Assembly (NCBI RefSeq): GCF_014077005.1
Contig: NZ_JACGVC010000044.1
Span: 434,001 to 498,000, forward strand
Source: Colwellia sp. MB3u-45
Lineage (GTDB): Bacteria; Pseudomonadota; Gammaproteobacteria; Enterobacterales; Alteromonadaceae
Length of the DNA: 64,000 nt
Direction: 5' to 3'
The translations under genes and the position numbers were made by a program. Below the pieces are notes generated by a model. It searched no databases. It saw nothing but the letters and a program-made list of their open reading frames with translations, and was not told the DNA's origin. Positions 9,740 through 19,745 of the stretch are shown piece after piece (the first letter of the stretch is position 1; each line of letters starts with the position of its first letter).

Positions 9740-12700
9740 ATGGCGCTATTTCAACGTCTTAGTTTAGTTTTAATATTTGCACTATTAGTCGGTTGTGGAG
9801 GTAGTGCTGGTGGATTTGACGAAACCCCAGATGGCAGCGATGGTAGTACACCAGACGCTATAACTATTACTTTAGCTATTTCGGATAATAATCTTACTCA
9901 AGCGACACCACAAACGCTTACAGTAAATGTCATGCAAGGTAGTACACCGCTATCTGATAAATTAGTCACATTTACAGTTAGTAATACAGATTTGGCAAGT
10001 TTTAGTACTGATGTCAATACGAGTAGTACTGATGCAGATGGAAACGCTGAAATAGGTTTACTTGCCGGTGCAAGTAGCGGTGACGGTTCAGTCACTGCTA
10101 ACATCGACGGTATTGATTCAAACTCTGTAACGTTTAAAAGTGCAGGTGATGGCTCAGAAGAAGTCGGAAATGCATTAACCATTACTAGTTTTACTAATAG
10201 CACCTCGATTTCTAATGCCAATCCTGCCAATATTATTATTCATTTTGAAGCCGCTAATGGTATTGATTTGAGTAATGAAGTGATCACCTTTACTTCCACT
10301 TTAGGTTTGCTTGACCCTAAGACAGGTACGGTACTGACCAACAGTACGGGTGATGCAACCATCACACTTTCTACAGGGACAGTCCGTGGTGCGGGAGTCT
10401 TAACGGCTAGCTCTAATGCCGGTGATGCAGTAACGCAAGGTTTTTTTACCGAAGGTGACGGCTCAGAAGAAGACGGAAATGCATTAACCATTACTAGTTT
10501 TACTAATAGCACCTCGATTTCTAATGCCAATCCTGCCAATATTATTACTCATTTTGAAGCGGCTAATGGTACTGATTTAAGTAATGAAGTCATTACTTTT
10601 TCCTCAACTTTAGGTGTATTGGATCCCATTACGGGTACGGTACTGACTAACAGTACGGGTGACGCAACGATTACACTTTTTGCTGGTACAGTTCGTGGTG
10701 CAGGTGTATTAACAGTTAGCTCCAGTGCGGGCGATGTGGTTACACAAGGTTTCTTTTCTGAAGGTAATAGTGTTGGATCAGGTGTCAATATAAGCTTAGC
10801 TTTAACCGATAGTGAAGGTAATGAGGTTGAACAAATAAGCAGTATCTCTTCGGGTAAACTAATTGCAACCGTTACTGGGGTAAACAAAGCGGTTATTGTT
10901 ACTTTTACAACTGACCTAGGCACTATTCCCATTCAAACAGCAATCGCAACAACAGGTAGTGATTATATTGCAACTGTTGATCTATTAGCAGGTAATTCAC
11001 TAGGCGCTGGTACCGTGATAGCACAATTAGCATCAGGTGAATCAGAGCAGTTAGTTTTTTCAATTGGCGCATCTTCTCTTGGCATGGGTAATGCCATTGA
11101 TGGCGTTACGGGTTTACCTGATGGTTTAATTGCTGTGCCAGCTGGTGTTATTTCTGCTGGTGCTACTGCTGGTTTGTCTGTGAGCATTTGGGACGTCTCT
11201 AATGCTTCAGCGAGTACACCTGCGACATTATTTACCACAGAAACTGTTGAAGTTAGTTTTACTTCAGGTTGTAGTGACCTATCTGTAACAACAGCCAATA
11301 TTGATTCCCCTGTTGCAACTATAGCGGGTATTGCTCAAAGCACTTATTTAGCCCAAGGCTGTCAGGGACCTGATATTGTTACTGCAACGGCTAATGCTGG
11401 AGGAACAGTTTTATCTGCCACAGGAACGGTGACAATTAGTTCCCCGGATTCTGGCAGTATTGAATTTATTTCTGCAACACCAGAAAATATTAGTTTGAAA
11501 GGTGTTGGTGGTATCGAAAGCTCAACAGTTGTCTTTAAAGTAAGAGATACCAACGGTAATGTTGTTGCTAATAAAGACGTTGGTTTTTCTTTAAATACTG
11601 AAGTTGGAGGTATTGGCTGGAGCCCAAAATTTGCCAAAACTGATAGTAATGGTTTGGTTCAAACGGTTGTCAATTCAGGCACAGTACATACTAGTGTTCG
11701 GGTTAGAGCTGAGTTAAATGAAGATGCATCAATTTTTACACAATCTAACCTGTTAGTTATTTCAACCGGTATTCCAGATCAAGACAGTTTTAGTTTATCT
11801 GCCAGTGTCTTTAATCCAGAAGCTTGGAATATCGATGGCACTGAAGTAACCATTACAGCAAGGTTAGCGGATGCATTCAATAACCCGGCACCTGATGGGA
11901 CTGCGGTTTCTTTCACCACCGAAGGTGGTGCAATAGAAGATTCTTGTGTGACTACTAATGGTGTATGTGAAGTTACATGGACAAGCCAAAATGTTAGGCC
12001 GGCAGGTCAAGAGTTAGGTGAAGCTAATAATGGACCGACATTAGTTAAAAGTACTGCAGATATTAGTAAAGGTTTTGATTTTACAGGCAAGACAATCAGC
12101 TTTACTGTTTCGACTTCAGAGAGTACAGATACTATAACGCTTAACAAAGATTATGCATCTAGAGCTATATTACTTGCTGCAGTTAATACTTCGTTGGCAG
12201 ATTCAGACGTTAAAGCTGTATCAGGCTTTGAAGACTTGTTTGAACTTATATCGCCAGCAGGTTTAGATATTACCATCGAAGACACCTCAAGCGGCTCGGT
12301 AACAACTTTCGATGTTTTAGGTATAACTGACGGCACTACTTATTATAATGATGCTACTCAAGTACTAGGGTTAAATATCATTACAGGTGGTAAAGATTTC
12401 TCTGTTAATGATATTAAATTTAAGGTTATAACTACTGATGGTGAGGATATAGTGACCTTAAACACTGATCTTACAAGTACTGCTGATTTAGTTAACAAAG
12501 TTAATGATGAACTTGTAACCTCATCTGTTGTTGCATCTGAATTTATGTATGCTGGAAGTGCTTATTTGCTGTTGACTTCAGATACTCGTTTAGATATAAA
12601 AATTACAGATGATGCTGGTACTAATACTACTTTTGCAGAATTAGGAATTGCTAATGGTACAACTTTCGCTTCGAGAATTAACAATTCTTCACCTAGTAGC

Positions 12701-13465
12701 CAAAATTTTATGGGACAAAAGTACGGTGGACGAGCGACGATTTCTGCAACGGCGATAGGTGAGGAGTCATTTCCAGACTTTAATGGTAATGGCCTTTACG
12801 ACAACAGCGAAAAAAATGCATTTTTGGGCCTTAACGGTAACTCAGGGCTGGATGTCAATGGCACCCGTTATGATTTAGCAGAGTCATTTGTCGATTACAA
12901 CGAAGATGGTATTTATAACCCAGATCCAACAGTACCTGATGGTGAAAGAGCTGGCGGTGAAACTGGTGGTGAACAAGAAAAGTTTGATGATTTTAATTCA
13001 AGCGGCGATTTTGATTTAGAAGATAAGCAATATAATGGCTCATTATGTGGTGATGCTGATAATTGCTCTCCTGAAAAGTCAATTAATGTTCGGGGTTCAG
13101 TTGTGCTAGTTATGTCGGGTAGTAATCCAAGATTTGTTACAACTTATCCTACTAATGGTGAAAGCATTGATATAGTTCAAGATGGTACTGTGGCAGCAGC
13201 AGTAACTATTTCAGATTTTCATAATCAACCTATGCCAGCAGGTACAGTAGTCACTTTTGATGCGGCTGTAGGTACACCTATAGGTGTACCTTCAGGTGGC
13301 TATGAATGGCCTAATACTAACTTTAACGGTGGTAGCGTATTTACTGTCACTATTGAAGGGGTAAAAGATAAGGACATTAGTGGTCCACTTGTGGTTACCG
13401 TGACAACACTGTTGGGGGTTGCTACCTCCTATACTGTTGCTACTATAAATATAACGTCGTTTTAA
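9740..13465 (+). CDS. Large Ig-repeat surface lipoprotein (bacterial Ig/invasin-like)
   Basis: This 1241-aa exported lipoprotein has a signal ending in lipobox LVGC (Cys19), then an acidic Gly/Ser/Asp linker. Bacterial Ig-like domains follow from about residue 45. Residues 136-238 and 239-341 are a 103-residue tandem duplication. Further Ig domains cover about 350-775. Inside the last one (Cys735/Cys742 pair, then TSQNVRPAG at 748 and GGRATISATAIGEESF from 996) lie about 240 inserted residues forming two copies of a flagellin hook-IN-like module (from about 783 and about 890). Three calcium-loop-like acidic segments follow (DFNGNGLYD about 1011, DYNEDGIYN about 1052, DFNSSGDFD about 1083), then a final Ig domain. 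An adhesin or surface structural role is likely; the substrate is unknown. Confidence 0.85.
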   Translation: MALFQRLSLVLIFALLVGCGGSAGGFDETPDGSDGSTPDAITITLAISDNNLTQATPQTLTVNVMQGSTPLSDKLVTFTVSNTDLASFSTDVNTSSTDADGNAEIGLLAGASSGDGSVTANIDGIDSNSVTFKSAGDGSEEVGNALTITSFTNSTSISNANPANIIIHFEAANGIDLSNEVITFTSTLGLLDPKTGTVLTNSTGDATITLSTGTVRGAGVLTASSNAGDAVTQGFFTEGDGSEEDGNALTITSFTNSTSISNANPANIITHFEAANGTDLSNEVITFSSTLGVLDPITGTVLTNSTGDATITLFAGTVRGAGVLTVSSSAGDVVTQGFFSEGNSVGSGVNISLALTDSEGNEVEQISSISSGKLIATVTGVNKAVIVTFTTDLGTIPIQTAIATTGSDYIATVDLLAGNSLGAGTVIAQLASGESEQLVFSIGASSLGMGNAIDGVTGLPDGLIAVPAGVISAGATAGLSVSIWDVSNASASTPATLFTTETVEVSFTSGCSDLSVTTANIDSPVATIAGIAQSTYLAQGCQGPDIVTATANAGGTVLSATGTVTISSPDSGSIEFISATPENISLKGVGGIESSTVVFKVRDTNGNVVANKDVGFSLNTEVGGIGWSPKFAKTDSNGLVQTVVNSGTVHTSVRVRAELNEDASIFTQSNLLVISTGIPDQDSFSLSASVFNPEAWNIDGTEVTITARLADAFNNPAPDGTAVSFTTEGGAIEDSCVTTNGVCEVTWTSQNVRPAGQELGEANNGPTLVKSTADISKGFDFTGKTISFTVSTSESTDTITLNKDYASRAILLAAVNTSLADSDVKAVSGFEDLFELISPAGLDITIEDTSSGSVTTFDVLGITDGTTYYNDATQVLGLNIITGGKDFSVNDIKFKVITTDGEDIVTLNTDLTSTADLVNKVNDELVTSSVVASEFMYAGSAYLLLTSDTRLDIKITDDAGTNTTFAELGIANGTTFASRINNSSPSSQNFMGQKYGGRATISATAIGEESFPDFNGNGLYDNSEKNAFLGLNGNSGLDVNGTRYDLAESFVDYNEDGIYNPDPTVPDGERAGGETGGEQEKFDDFNSSGDFDLEDKQYNGSLCGDADNCSPEKSINVRGSVVLVMSGSNPRFVTTYPTNGESIDIVQDGTVAAAVTISDFHNQPMPAGTVVTFDAAVGTPIGVPSGGYEWPNTNFNGGSVFTVTIEGVKDKDISGPLVVTVTTLLGVATSYTVATINITSF
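10145..10762 (+). repeat. 309-base in-frame tandem duplication inside the Ig lipoprotein gene
   Basis: Two consecutive 309-base units (10145-10453 and 10454-10762) each encode one 103-residue Ig domain. The first ~95 bases of the two units differ at only two positions, while the remaining two-thirds carry many mostly synonymous differences. The uneven divergence suggests gene conversion or repeated unequal exchange over the 5' part. Confidence 0.9.
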
Positions 13466-13481
13466 ATATATAAGGCATAAT

Positions 13482-13509
13482 AAAAAAGGCTCCAGTAGGA
13501 GCCTTTTTT
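13482..13509 (+). terminator. Terminator after the Ig lipoprotein gene
   Basis: AAAAAAGGCTCC and GGAGCCTTTTTT form a strong stem with an AGTA loop and a T tract, 17 bases past the stop codon. The A tract on the other side lets it also serve the convergent ureohydrolase gene. Confidence 0.85.
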
Positions 13510-13546
13510 ATTAACTTGATGCTGAGCCAGCGTTATTTAAGATAAA

Positions 13547-14653
13547 TTATTTATTCATCTCTTCAATCAAGAAAGCTGAAATTTCTGCACCTGCAGCCAG
13601 GGTTTTATCACGGCTGACTTCACCTAAGCCAGTGCTGTCAGTAAATGGTGCAATTTCCATCATGTCGGCACCGGTAATTGGATACTGAGCGGCGATAGCG
13701 CGCAATATTTGCATTGACTCGTTGGGTGATAAGCCATCTGGCTCTGGTGTGCCTGTTGCTGCTGCATAGGTTTCATCGAGTGCGTCAATATCATAGCTAA
13801 CATAAATCTCATCGATGTTATCGGCTTTTAATTGCTTGATTATTTTTTCAATAATCGCTTCCACGCCTTGCTCTTTAAGTTCATGTGCCCAATGTTGTTT
13901 AACGCCAAAAGTGCTTTCCCAATGTGCTTTAGGCTTGCCACTTGAACGAATGCCGATTTGAATTAAATCACGACGTTCAGTTAAGTCGTCTAAGATGTGT
14001 GTGCACCACGAGCCAAAGCACAAGTCGATACCTAAACGTTCAACCAATAAATCGGTATGGGCGTCAAAGTGAATAATAGCCGCACGTATGCCTTGTTTTT
14101 TCTTTGCTTGTAAATAGGCTTTTGCTAATGGGTAACTAACAGAATGATCACCGCCAATACCAAATATGCCTTTGTTAGGAAATTCAGCATAAAAGTCGTG
14201 TAATACATCTTCTGTGATTGATAACGGGCTAACAGGAAACTCGCTATTCTGATCTTGATAAAGCGCTTTTCGACAATTGGCAATGGTTGCTTCATTAAGA
14301 TATTTATCATGTAACAAATGCGGAATAACGCGCACGTCGCCTAAATCAAAGGCATTTAAATCAGGGTATTGTTCTAACAATGTTGAGCGAACAAATAAAG
14401 GTCCCCAGTTAGCACCACGCAAAATTCCACCACCACAGTCTGAAGCAATGCCGAGAATAACCGCATTAGTCGACTGTGGCAGTTTTTCAATACTTTGCTG
14501 CCATAGTGACTCTATATCGTTTGATTGGCCAAATAAGGCTTTATGCAAACGCTCTTTACGCTCTTTGGCAGTGTTGACGGTAAAAACGCCGTTTCCTGGT
14601 GGACATAAGCACTGGTTGATTTTATTTTTAAATGTTGACCATGAAGTTGTCAT
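13547..14653 (-). CDS. Arginase/agmatinase-family (ureohydrolase) enzyme
   Basis: A 368-aa member of the binuclear Mn ureohydrolase fold. The metal ligands are all visible: GGDHS (His), DAHTD (Asp-x-His-x-Asp) and SYDIDALD (Asp-x-Asp), followed by the substrate-side TGTPEPDGLS loop and an ADMMEIAPF strand. It is about 60 residues longer than typical agmatinases, with an 80-residue N-terminal extension. I cannot choose between arginase, agmatinase, guanidino-acid or formiminoglutamate hydrolase activity, and no ornithine, polyamine or histidine gene lies nearby to help. It is transcribed alone. Confidence 0.8.
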   Translation of the reverse strand: MTTSWSTFKNKINQCLCPPGNGVFTVNTAKERKERLHKALFGQSNDIESLWQQSIEKLPQSTNAVILGIASDCGGGILRGANWGPLFVRSTLLEQYPDLNAFDLGDVRVIPHLLHDKYLNEATIANCRKALYQDQNSEFPVSPLSITEDVLHDFYAEFPNKGIFGIGGDHSVSYPLAKAYLQAKKKQGIRAAIIHFDAHTDLLVERLGIDLCFGSWCTHILDDLTERRDLIQIGIRSSGKPKAHWESTFGVKQHWAHELKEQGVEAIIEKIIKQLKADNIDEIYVSYDIDALDETYAAATGTPEPDGLSPNESMQILRAIAAQYPITGADMMEIAPFTDSTGLGEVSRDKTLAAGAEISAFLIEEMNK

Positions 14654-15051
14654 GTATATTCTCTTCCTATTAAAAGGTATTGAAATTCACTTAAATGAAC
14701 GCAAACTACCTGGAGTGATTGTAAAAAATTGTTAATACTGGCCATAAAGTGCAGTTATTTCGCTTTCAGCCCTTAAATTTTGCTAAAAAGTCGATTATGA
14801 TGGCGCCGAAAAGTTCGCGTCATTATAGCTAAAAGTTGTAAAAAGGCATATATATAAAATTTTTTGCTTGTCAGCTTGCTAATTTACAGATATATCTAAT
14901 AGTAATTTCAGTCTCAAATTTAATTTTACGTCTCAGTTTTATTCACGAAGGCAATTTTTTCTTAATGTTTTGCTCGCGCAATATTAAGTCATTCAATGCA
15001 AATAACTGTGACGCAACTGACATCGTCAGCTTAGTAGGAATATAAAATAAT
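14654..15051. other. 398-base divergent intergenic region before topA
   Basis: AT-rich, with no coding frame I can support. It presumably holds the promoters of the arginase-family gene and topA. A ribosome-binding site (taggaa) precedes the topA ATG. I see no clear operator, although topA promoters are usually supercoiling-responsive. Confidence 0.4.
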
Positions 15052-17733
15052 ATGGCAAAATCTCTGGTAATTGTGGAATCGCCAGCCAAAGCGAAAACAA
15101 TTAACAAGTACCTTGGTAAAGATTTTATTGTTAAATCTAGTGTGGGTCACGTTCGTGATCTACCGCATAGTAGCACGGGTAAAAAAGTAGCGGCAAAATC
15201 TCCTGCTGAAGTAAGAAAAATGGCGCCTGCGGCGAAAGCTAAATATAAAGCTAAACGCGACAAACTCGCATTAGTTAATCGTATGGGTATTGATCCTGAT
15301 AACGACTGGGCTGCGAATTATCAAATATTGGAAGGCAAAGAAAAAGTTGTTGCTGAATTAATCAAACTTGCCAGTACCGCAGATACTATCTATCTCGCAA
15401 CCGATTTGGATAGAGAGGGTGAGGCAATAGCATGGCACTTAAAAGAAATTATTGGTGGCGATGACGCTAAATTTAAGCGCGTAGTTTTCAACGAAATTAC
15501 TGAAAACGCCATTCAACAAGCGTTTTCTGCACCAGGCGAATTAAGCATGCCTGGGGTTAATGCCCAACAAGCACGACGTTTTCTCGATCGTGTTGTTGGC
15601 TTTATGGTCAGCCCATTATTGTGGAAAAAAGTAGCTCGAGGTTTATCAGCTGGTCGTGTGCAATCGGTTGCCGTTAAACTTGTCGTGGAAAAAGAGCGTG
15701 AAATTAAAGCTTTTGATCCAAAAGAATATTGGGAAGTTAGTGCCGATACGCAAACCTCTACAGGTAGCGACTTTGCATTAGATGTTACTCATGACCATGG
15801 CAAAGCTTTTAAGCCAACCAACGAAGCCGATACGAACAAAGCGTTAACTGTCTTAAAATCATCGGCTTATACAGTAAGTAAACGTGAAGACAAACCGTCA
15901 AAAAGTACGCCGTCAGCACCCTTTATTACTTCAACATTGCAACAGGCGGCTAGTACTAAATTAGGCTTTGGTGTTAAACGTACTATGGGGCTTGCGCAAC
16001 GTTTATACGAAGCGGGTCATATTACTTATATGCGTACCGACTCGACCAATTTAAGTAAAGATGCGGTTGAAACTTGTCGAGGTTATATTACTGATAATTT
16101 TGGTGAAAATTATTTACCAGAAAATGCGAAAGTTTATACCAGTAAAGGTAATGCTCAAGAAGCGCATGAGGCTATTCGTCCATCAAACGTTAAGCTTGAA
16201 GCGGCTTTTATCACTGATGTTGATGCGGACGCGAAAAAGTTATACGAATTAATTTGGCGCCAATTTGTGGCTTGTCAAATGACGGCAGCACGTTACACGG
16301 TAAGTACCATTACCGTTGATGCTTCTGGCTTTGATTTAAAAGCGAAAGGGCGTGTAATGCAATTTGACGGTTGGACACGTGTTCACCCGCAACTATCAAA
16401 AGGTGATGACACCCATTTACCTGATTTAGCCGTAGGTGAAGTATTAACACTTCAACAGTTAAATCCATCGCAAAACTTTACTAAGCCACCAGCGCGTTTT
16501 GGTGAAGCATCGTTAGTTAAAGAGTTAGAAAAACGTTCAATTGGTCGTCCTTCGACTTATGCGTCAATTATTTCTACCATTCAAGATCGTGGTTATGTGC
16601 GCTTAGATAAAAAACGCTTTTATGCCGAAAAAATGGGTGAAATTGTTACCGATAGCTTATCGGGTAGCTTTAAAAAATTAATGAATTATGACTTCACTGC
16701 CAATATGGAGCAGGAGTTAGATGAAGTTGCTGAAGGTAAAAGTAACTGGAAAGATGTATTAAACGGCTTCTATAAAAGCTTTACCGAACAGCTAGAACTT
16801 GCCGACACGCCTTCTGAGGAAGGTGGTATGCGTAATAACGAACCAATTGTAACCGATATTGATTGCCCAACCTGTGGTCGTAAAATGGGTATTAGAACTG
16901 GCTCAACGGGTGTGTTTTTAGGCTGTTCTGGCTATGCATTACCACCGAAAGAGCGTTGTACTACTACCATGAACTTAACGCCTGGTGAAGAAGCGGTTAG
17001 TGTCTTAGCTGAAGATCAAGAAACCGAAGCGTTACGTGCTATGCACCGTTGTGAGAAATGTGGCACGGCGATGGACAGTTACCTGATTGACGAAACACGC
17101 AAATTGCATGTTTGTGGTAATAATCCAGTATGTGACGGCCTAGAATTAGAAACAGGTGAGTTTAAACTTAAAGGTTACGACGGACCTATTTTAGCATGTG
17201 ACCGTTGTGATGCTGAAATGGAGTTAAAATCAGGCCGTTTTGGTAAGTATTTTGATTGTACTAACAGCGAGTGTAAAAACACCCGTAAGTTATTAGCCAG
17301 TGGCGAAGCTGCGCCACCCAAAGAAGACCCAGTACAATTACCTGAATTAGCATGTGAAAAGTCTGAAGCACACTTTGTGTTACGTGATGGCGCAGCCGGT
17401 ATCTTTTTAGCGGCCAATACCTTCCCTAAATCACGGGAAACACGAGCACCTAAAGTTGCTGAGCTAGCGCGTTTTCGCGATAGAATTTCAGAGAAATTCT
17501 ATTACCTAGCCGATGCACCAGCGCAAGATCCAGAAGGCAACTTAGCGGTTGTTCGTTATAGTCGAAAAACTAAGTCACAATATGTTATGACTGAAGTTGA
17601 AGGCAAAGCAACGGGTTGGAATGCTAAGTATGTTGATGATAAGTGGGTTGAAGAACTCGCTAAGAAAAAAGTAGTAAAAGCCAAAGCAAAACCTAAAGCT
17701 AAAGCTAAGCCTAAGGCGAAAAAAACAGCCTAA
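15052..17733 (+). CDS. topA: DNA topoisomerase I
   Basis: Type IA topoisomerase that relaxes negative supercoils; 893 aa, slightly longer than the E. coli enzyme. It starts with the TOPRIM domain ([34 protein letters not shown] with the acidic metal residues). The active-site Tyr is in [12 protein letters not shown]. The C terminus has three four-Cys zinc ribbons (CPTCGRKMG..., CEKCGTAMD..., CDRCDAEME...), then further topoisomerase C-terminal modules and a Lys/Ala-rich tail. It is monocistronic, with its own terminator. Confidence 0.97.
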   Translation: MAKSLVIVESPAKAKTINKYLGKDFIVKSSVGHVRDLPHSSTGKKVAAKSPAEVRKMAPAAKAKYKAKRDKLALVNRMGIDPDNDWAANYQILEGKEKVVAELIKLASTADTIYLATDLDREGEAIAWHLKEIIGGDDAKFKRVVFNEITENAIQQAFSAPGELSMPGVNAQQARRFLDRVVGFMVSPLLWKKVARGLSAGRVQSVAVKLVVEKEREIKAFDPKEYWEVSADTQTSTGSDFALDVTHDHGKAFKPTNEADTNKALTVLKSSAYTVSKREDKPSKSTPSAPFITSTLQQAASTKLGFGVKRTMGLAQRLYEAGHITYMRTDSTNLSKDAVETCRGYITDNFGENYLPENAKVYTSKGNAQEAHEAIRPSNVKLEAAFITDVDADAKKLYELIWRQFVACQMTAARYTVSTITVDASGFDLKAKGRVMQFDGWTRVHPQLSKGDDTHLPDLAVGEVLTLQQLNPSQNFTKPPARFGEASLVKELEKRSIGRPSTYASIISTIQDRGYVRLDKKRFYAEKMGEIVTDSLSGSFKKLMNYDFTANMEQELDEVAEGKSNWKDVLNGFYKSFTEQLELADTPSEEGGMRNNEPIVTDIDCPTCGRKMGIRTGSTGVFLGCSGYALPPKERCTTTMNLTPGEEAVSVLAEDQETEALRAMHRCEKCGTAMDSYLIDETRKLHVCGNNPVCDGLELETGEFKLKGYDGPILACDRCDAEMELKSGRFGKYFDCTNSECKNTRKLLASGEAAPPKEDPVQLPELACEKSEAHFVLRDGAAGIFLAANTFPKSRETRAPKVAELARFRDRISEKFYYLADAPAQDPEGNLAVVRYSRKTKSQYVMTEVEGKATGWNAKYVDDKWVEELAKKKVVKAKAKPKAKAKPKAKKTA

Positions 17734-17800
17734 ATAGATAACTGCTCTACTTCAAAATGCTGAAACTGTATCTTGAAGTAGAATAGGGCAGTAATGTTAC

Positions 17801-17833
17801 AAAAAAAAAGCGCTCTAAGAGCGCTTTTTTTTA
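17801..17833 (+). terminator. Terminator after topA
   Basis: An A tract, the stem AGCGCTCT/AGAGCGCT around a two-base AA turn, and a run of eight T form a canonical intrinsic terminator 68 bases past the stop codon. Confidence 0.9.
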
Positions 17834-17897
17834 TGTTCACGATAAACACTCAGTTTGAGCTTGTAAGCGTTTTTTTGTGCTAGAAAAAACTAAGTTC

Positions 17898-17985
17898 CAA
17901 AATCCTTGCCGGCAATGCCGTGTTCATATGGCGGTTCATCGCCATCTCAGTAATTGCTCCTGCATTACTTTAATGACTAACATCT
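17898..17985. repeat. Palindrome-rich intergenic element (REP-like candidate)
   Basis: Within the topA-rbgA gap, a perfect palindrome TTGCCGGCAA (17906-17915) is followed by ATGGCG-N6-CGCCAT (17928-17945) and then by AGTAATTGCTCCTGCATTACT, whose ends also pair weakly. This GC-richer patch stands out from its AT-rich surroundings and resembles the dispersed extragenic elements common in Alteromonadales. It has no second copy in the window, so its status as a repeat is inference. Confidence 0.35.
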
Positions 17986-18128
17986 CTATAAAAAAATAGC
18001 TTCACGGCATTCGTACATTCATGTGCGTTAATGTGAAAAAAACGGCGATGTCAAAAACAATGTCGAGTTTCAACAGCTTTTCATTATTATCAGTGATAAA
18101 ATCTGTTTTATTTTATCAAAGATTTATT

Positions 18129-19061
18129 ATGGCGATTAATTGGTTCCCGGGGCATATGCATAAAGCCCAAAGAGAAATTAAAGAAATTTTACCGCAAATT
18201 GATGTGGTGATTGAAGTTTGTGATGCGCGTTTACCTTTTAGTAGCGAAAACCCCATGATCACTGAAATTCGTGGTGATAAACCATTAATTAAAATTTTAA
18301 ATAAATCAGACTTAGCTGACCCAAAAGTCACCGAGTTATGGCTGAACTATTTAGAGTCTCAGCATAACGTAAAAGCGATTGCATTAACCACAGAGTCGCC
18401 ATCAGTTGCCAAGACGCTTCCCAACTTAATTCGAAAATTAGCCGCTAATAAAGATGAAGCTGGTAAGCAAATTAATGCCGTTATCATGGGGATCCCTAAT
18501 GTGGGGAAATCTACCTTGATTAACACCCTAGTCGGTAAAGCTAAGGCTAAAGTTGGTAATGAACCTGCGGTAACCAAAGGTCAGCAAAGAATACGTTTAG
18601 ATGAAGGTTTATATTTATATGACACCCCAGGTATGCTTTGGCCGAAAATAGTCAATGAAAATAGTGGTTATCGTTTAGCGATCACCAGCGCAGTGAAAGA
18701 TACCGCATTCGACCATGAAGAAATTGCTTGTTTTGCCGCTGAATATTTATTAGCGGCTTACCCTGAGCGTTTAAAAGAGCGTTATGCCATTGAAGAGCTG
18801 CCAGCACAAGAAGTTGAGTTAATTGAAGCGATTGGCAAACGTCGTGGTTGCGTTAAAAGCGGTGGACACATTGACTTTCACAAAGCGTCTGAAATATTAA
18901 TTAATGAAATTCGCGATAAAACCTTAGGCGGCATATCCTTTGAAACGCCAGAAATGGTGATAGCAGAGGTGGTGCATTTTGATAAGGTTGAAGCAGACAA
19001 AGTTGCTGCCAGAGAAGCCAAAAAACTCGCCAGAGGCCGAGGTCGCCGCAATAAACGTTAG
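18129..19061 (+). CDS. ylqF: Ribosome biogenesis GTPase YlqF/RbgA
   Basis: A circularly permuted GTPase: the G4 motif NKSD (ILNKSDLADP) comes before the Walker A G1 (GIPNVGKSTLIN) and G3 (DTPGM), as in RbgA/YlqF, which acts in late 50S assembly. I use the ATG at 18129 (310 aa) because the family start MAINWFPGHMHKA begins exactly there; an in-frame ATG at 18021 would add 36 residues unlike the family. The C-terminal helical domain and a basic tail (ARGRGRRNKR) are present. It is followed at 93 bases by the HIT-domain gene. Confidence 0.93.
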   Translation: MAINWFPGHMHKAQREIKEILPQIDVVIEVCDARLPFSSENPMITEIRGDKPLIKILNKSDLADPKVTELWLNYLESQHNVKAIALTTESPSVAKTLPNLIRKLAANKDEAGKQINAVIMGIPNVGKSTLINTLVGKAKAKVGNEPAVTKGQQRIRLDEGLYLYDTPGMLWPKIVNENSGYRLAITSAVKDTAFDHEEIACFAAEYLLAAYPERLKERYAIEELPAQEVELIEAIGKRRGCVKSGGHIDFHKASEILINEIRDKTLGGISFETPEMVIAEVVHFDKVEADKVAAREAKKLARGRGRRNKR

Positions 19062-19154
19062 TATTAACTAAGCTTGTCACTAAGCTTAGCATTAAAAATT
19101 TAGTGATAAGTTTAATCAGTAAGTTTAGTTATAAGATTAAGATAAGGTAGCAAT

Positions 19155-19586
19155 ATGAGTGAGCAATTTAAATTACATCCACAATTAGCCAATGACTGCT
19201 TTGTTATGGCTGATTTTCCACTTTCTCGTTTATTACTGTGTAATGACAGTGCTTACCCTTGGTTCATTTTAGTGCCAAAAGTCGATGGTATTCAGGATAT
19301 ATATCAACTTGATTGGCAACAACAGCAACAGCTATTAAATGAATCAAGCATGCTAAGTGAAGTGCTGATGCAAGAATTTAAAGGTGACAAAATGAATGTG
19401 GCAGCCTTAGGCAATGTAGTATCACAGTTGCATTTACACCACATAGTGCGTTATGAAAAAGATGCCTGTTGGCCAAAGCCTATTTGGGGGCAGCAAGCGC
19501 TAACACCTTATACAGATAGCGAACTAGACGTTATCAAAAGTCGCATAATACCTAAATTATCAGCCATATTGTTATCTGATAACTAA
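19155..19586 (+). CDS. HIT-domain protein
   Basis: A 143-aa histidine-triad nucleotide-binding protein. The triad appears as QLHLHHIVRYEKD with the H-x-H-x-H spacing, and NDSAYPWFILVPKV is the typical N-terminal strand of the proteobacterial diadenosine-polyphosphate-hydrolase-like branch. The substrate is unknown. A ribosome-binding site (aaggtag) lies before the ATG. It is probably co-transcribed with the GTPase gene upstream. Confidence 0.9.
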   Translation: MSEQFKLHPQLANDCFVMADFPLSRLLLCNDSAYPWFILVPKVDGIQDIYQLDWQQQQQLLNESSMLSEVLMQEFKGDKMNVAALGNVVSQLHLHHIVRYEKDACWPKPIWGQQALTPYTDSELDVIKSRIIPKLSAILLSDN

Positions 19587-19631
19587 GTTTCAATATAGCT
19601 TAGCTTTAATATAACTAAGTTTTAAAATAAC

Positions 19632-19668
19632 GAAGCCTTAATACTCAGTGTATTAAGGCTTCTTGTAT
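19632..19668. terminator. Bidirectional terminator between HIT gene and megL
   Basis: A perfect 13-base stem, GAAGCCTTAATAC / GTATTAAGGCTTC, around a TCAGT loop, followed by a short T-rich tail. It lies between convergent genes. Confidence 0.75.
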
Positions 19669-19745
19669 TTATCCGCTATATTTCAAGAGACAAACCAGTA
19701 TTTGAAGTGCAGCGGGTATAATCGTGCAAGCCTAAATCAGCTTAA

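Noticed and set aside
9898-12336. Several antisense open frames opposite the Ig-repeat gene.
   Set aside because: They come from the repetitive Thr/Ser/Ala-rich codon use of the sense gene, lack ribosome-binding sites and repeat in step with its tandem units.
14277-14735. A 152-codon plus-strand frame opposite the arginase-family gene.
   Set aside because: It overlaps a clear enzyme gene in antisense, and its protein is Cys-rich and has no family resemblance.
18021-18128. A 36-residue N-terminal extension of the YlqF/RbgA GTPase.
   Set aside because: The family begins at MAINWFPGHM (18129); the extension is low-complexity and unlike any target signal.
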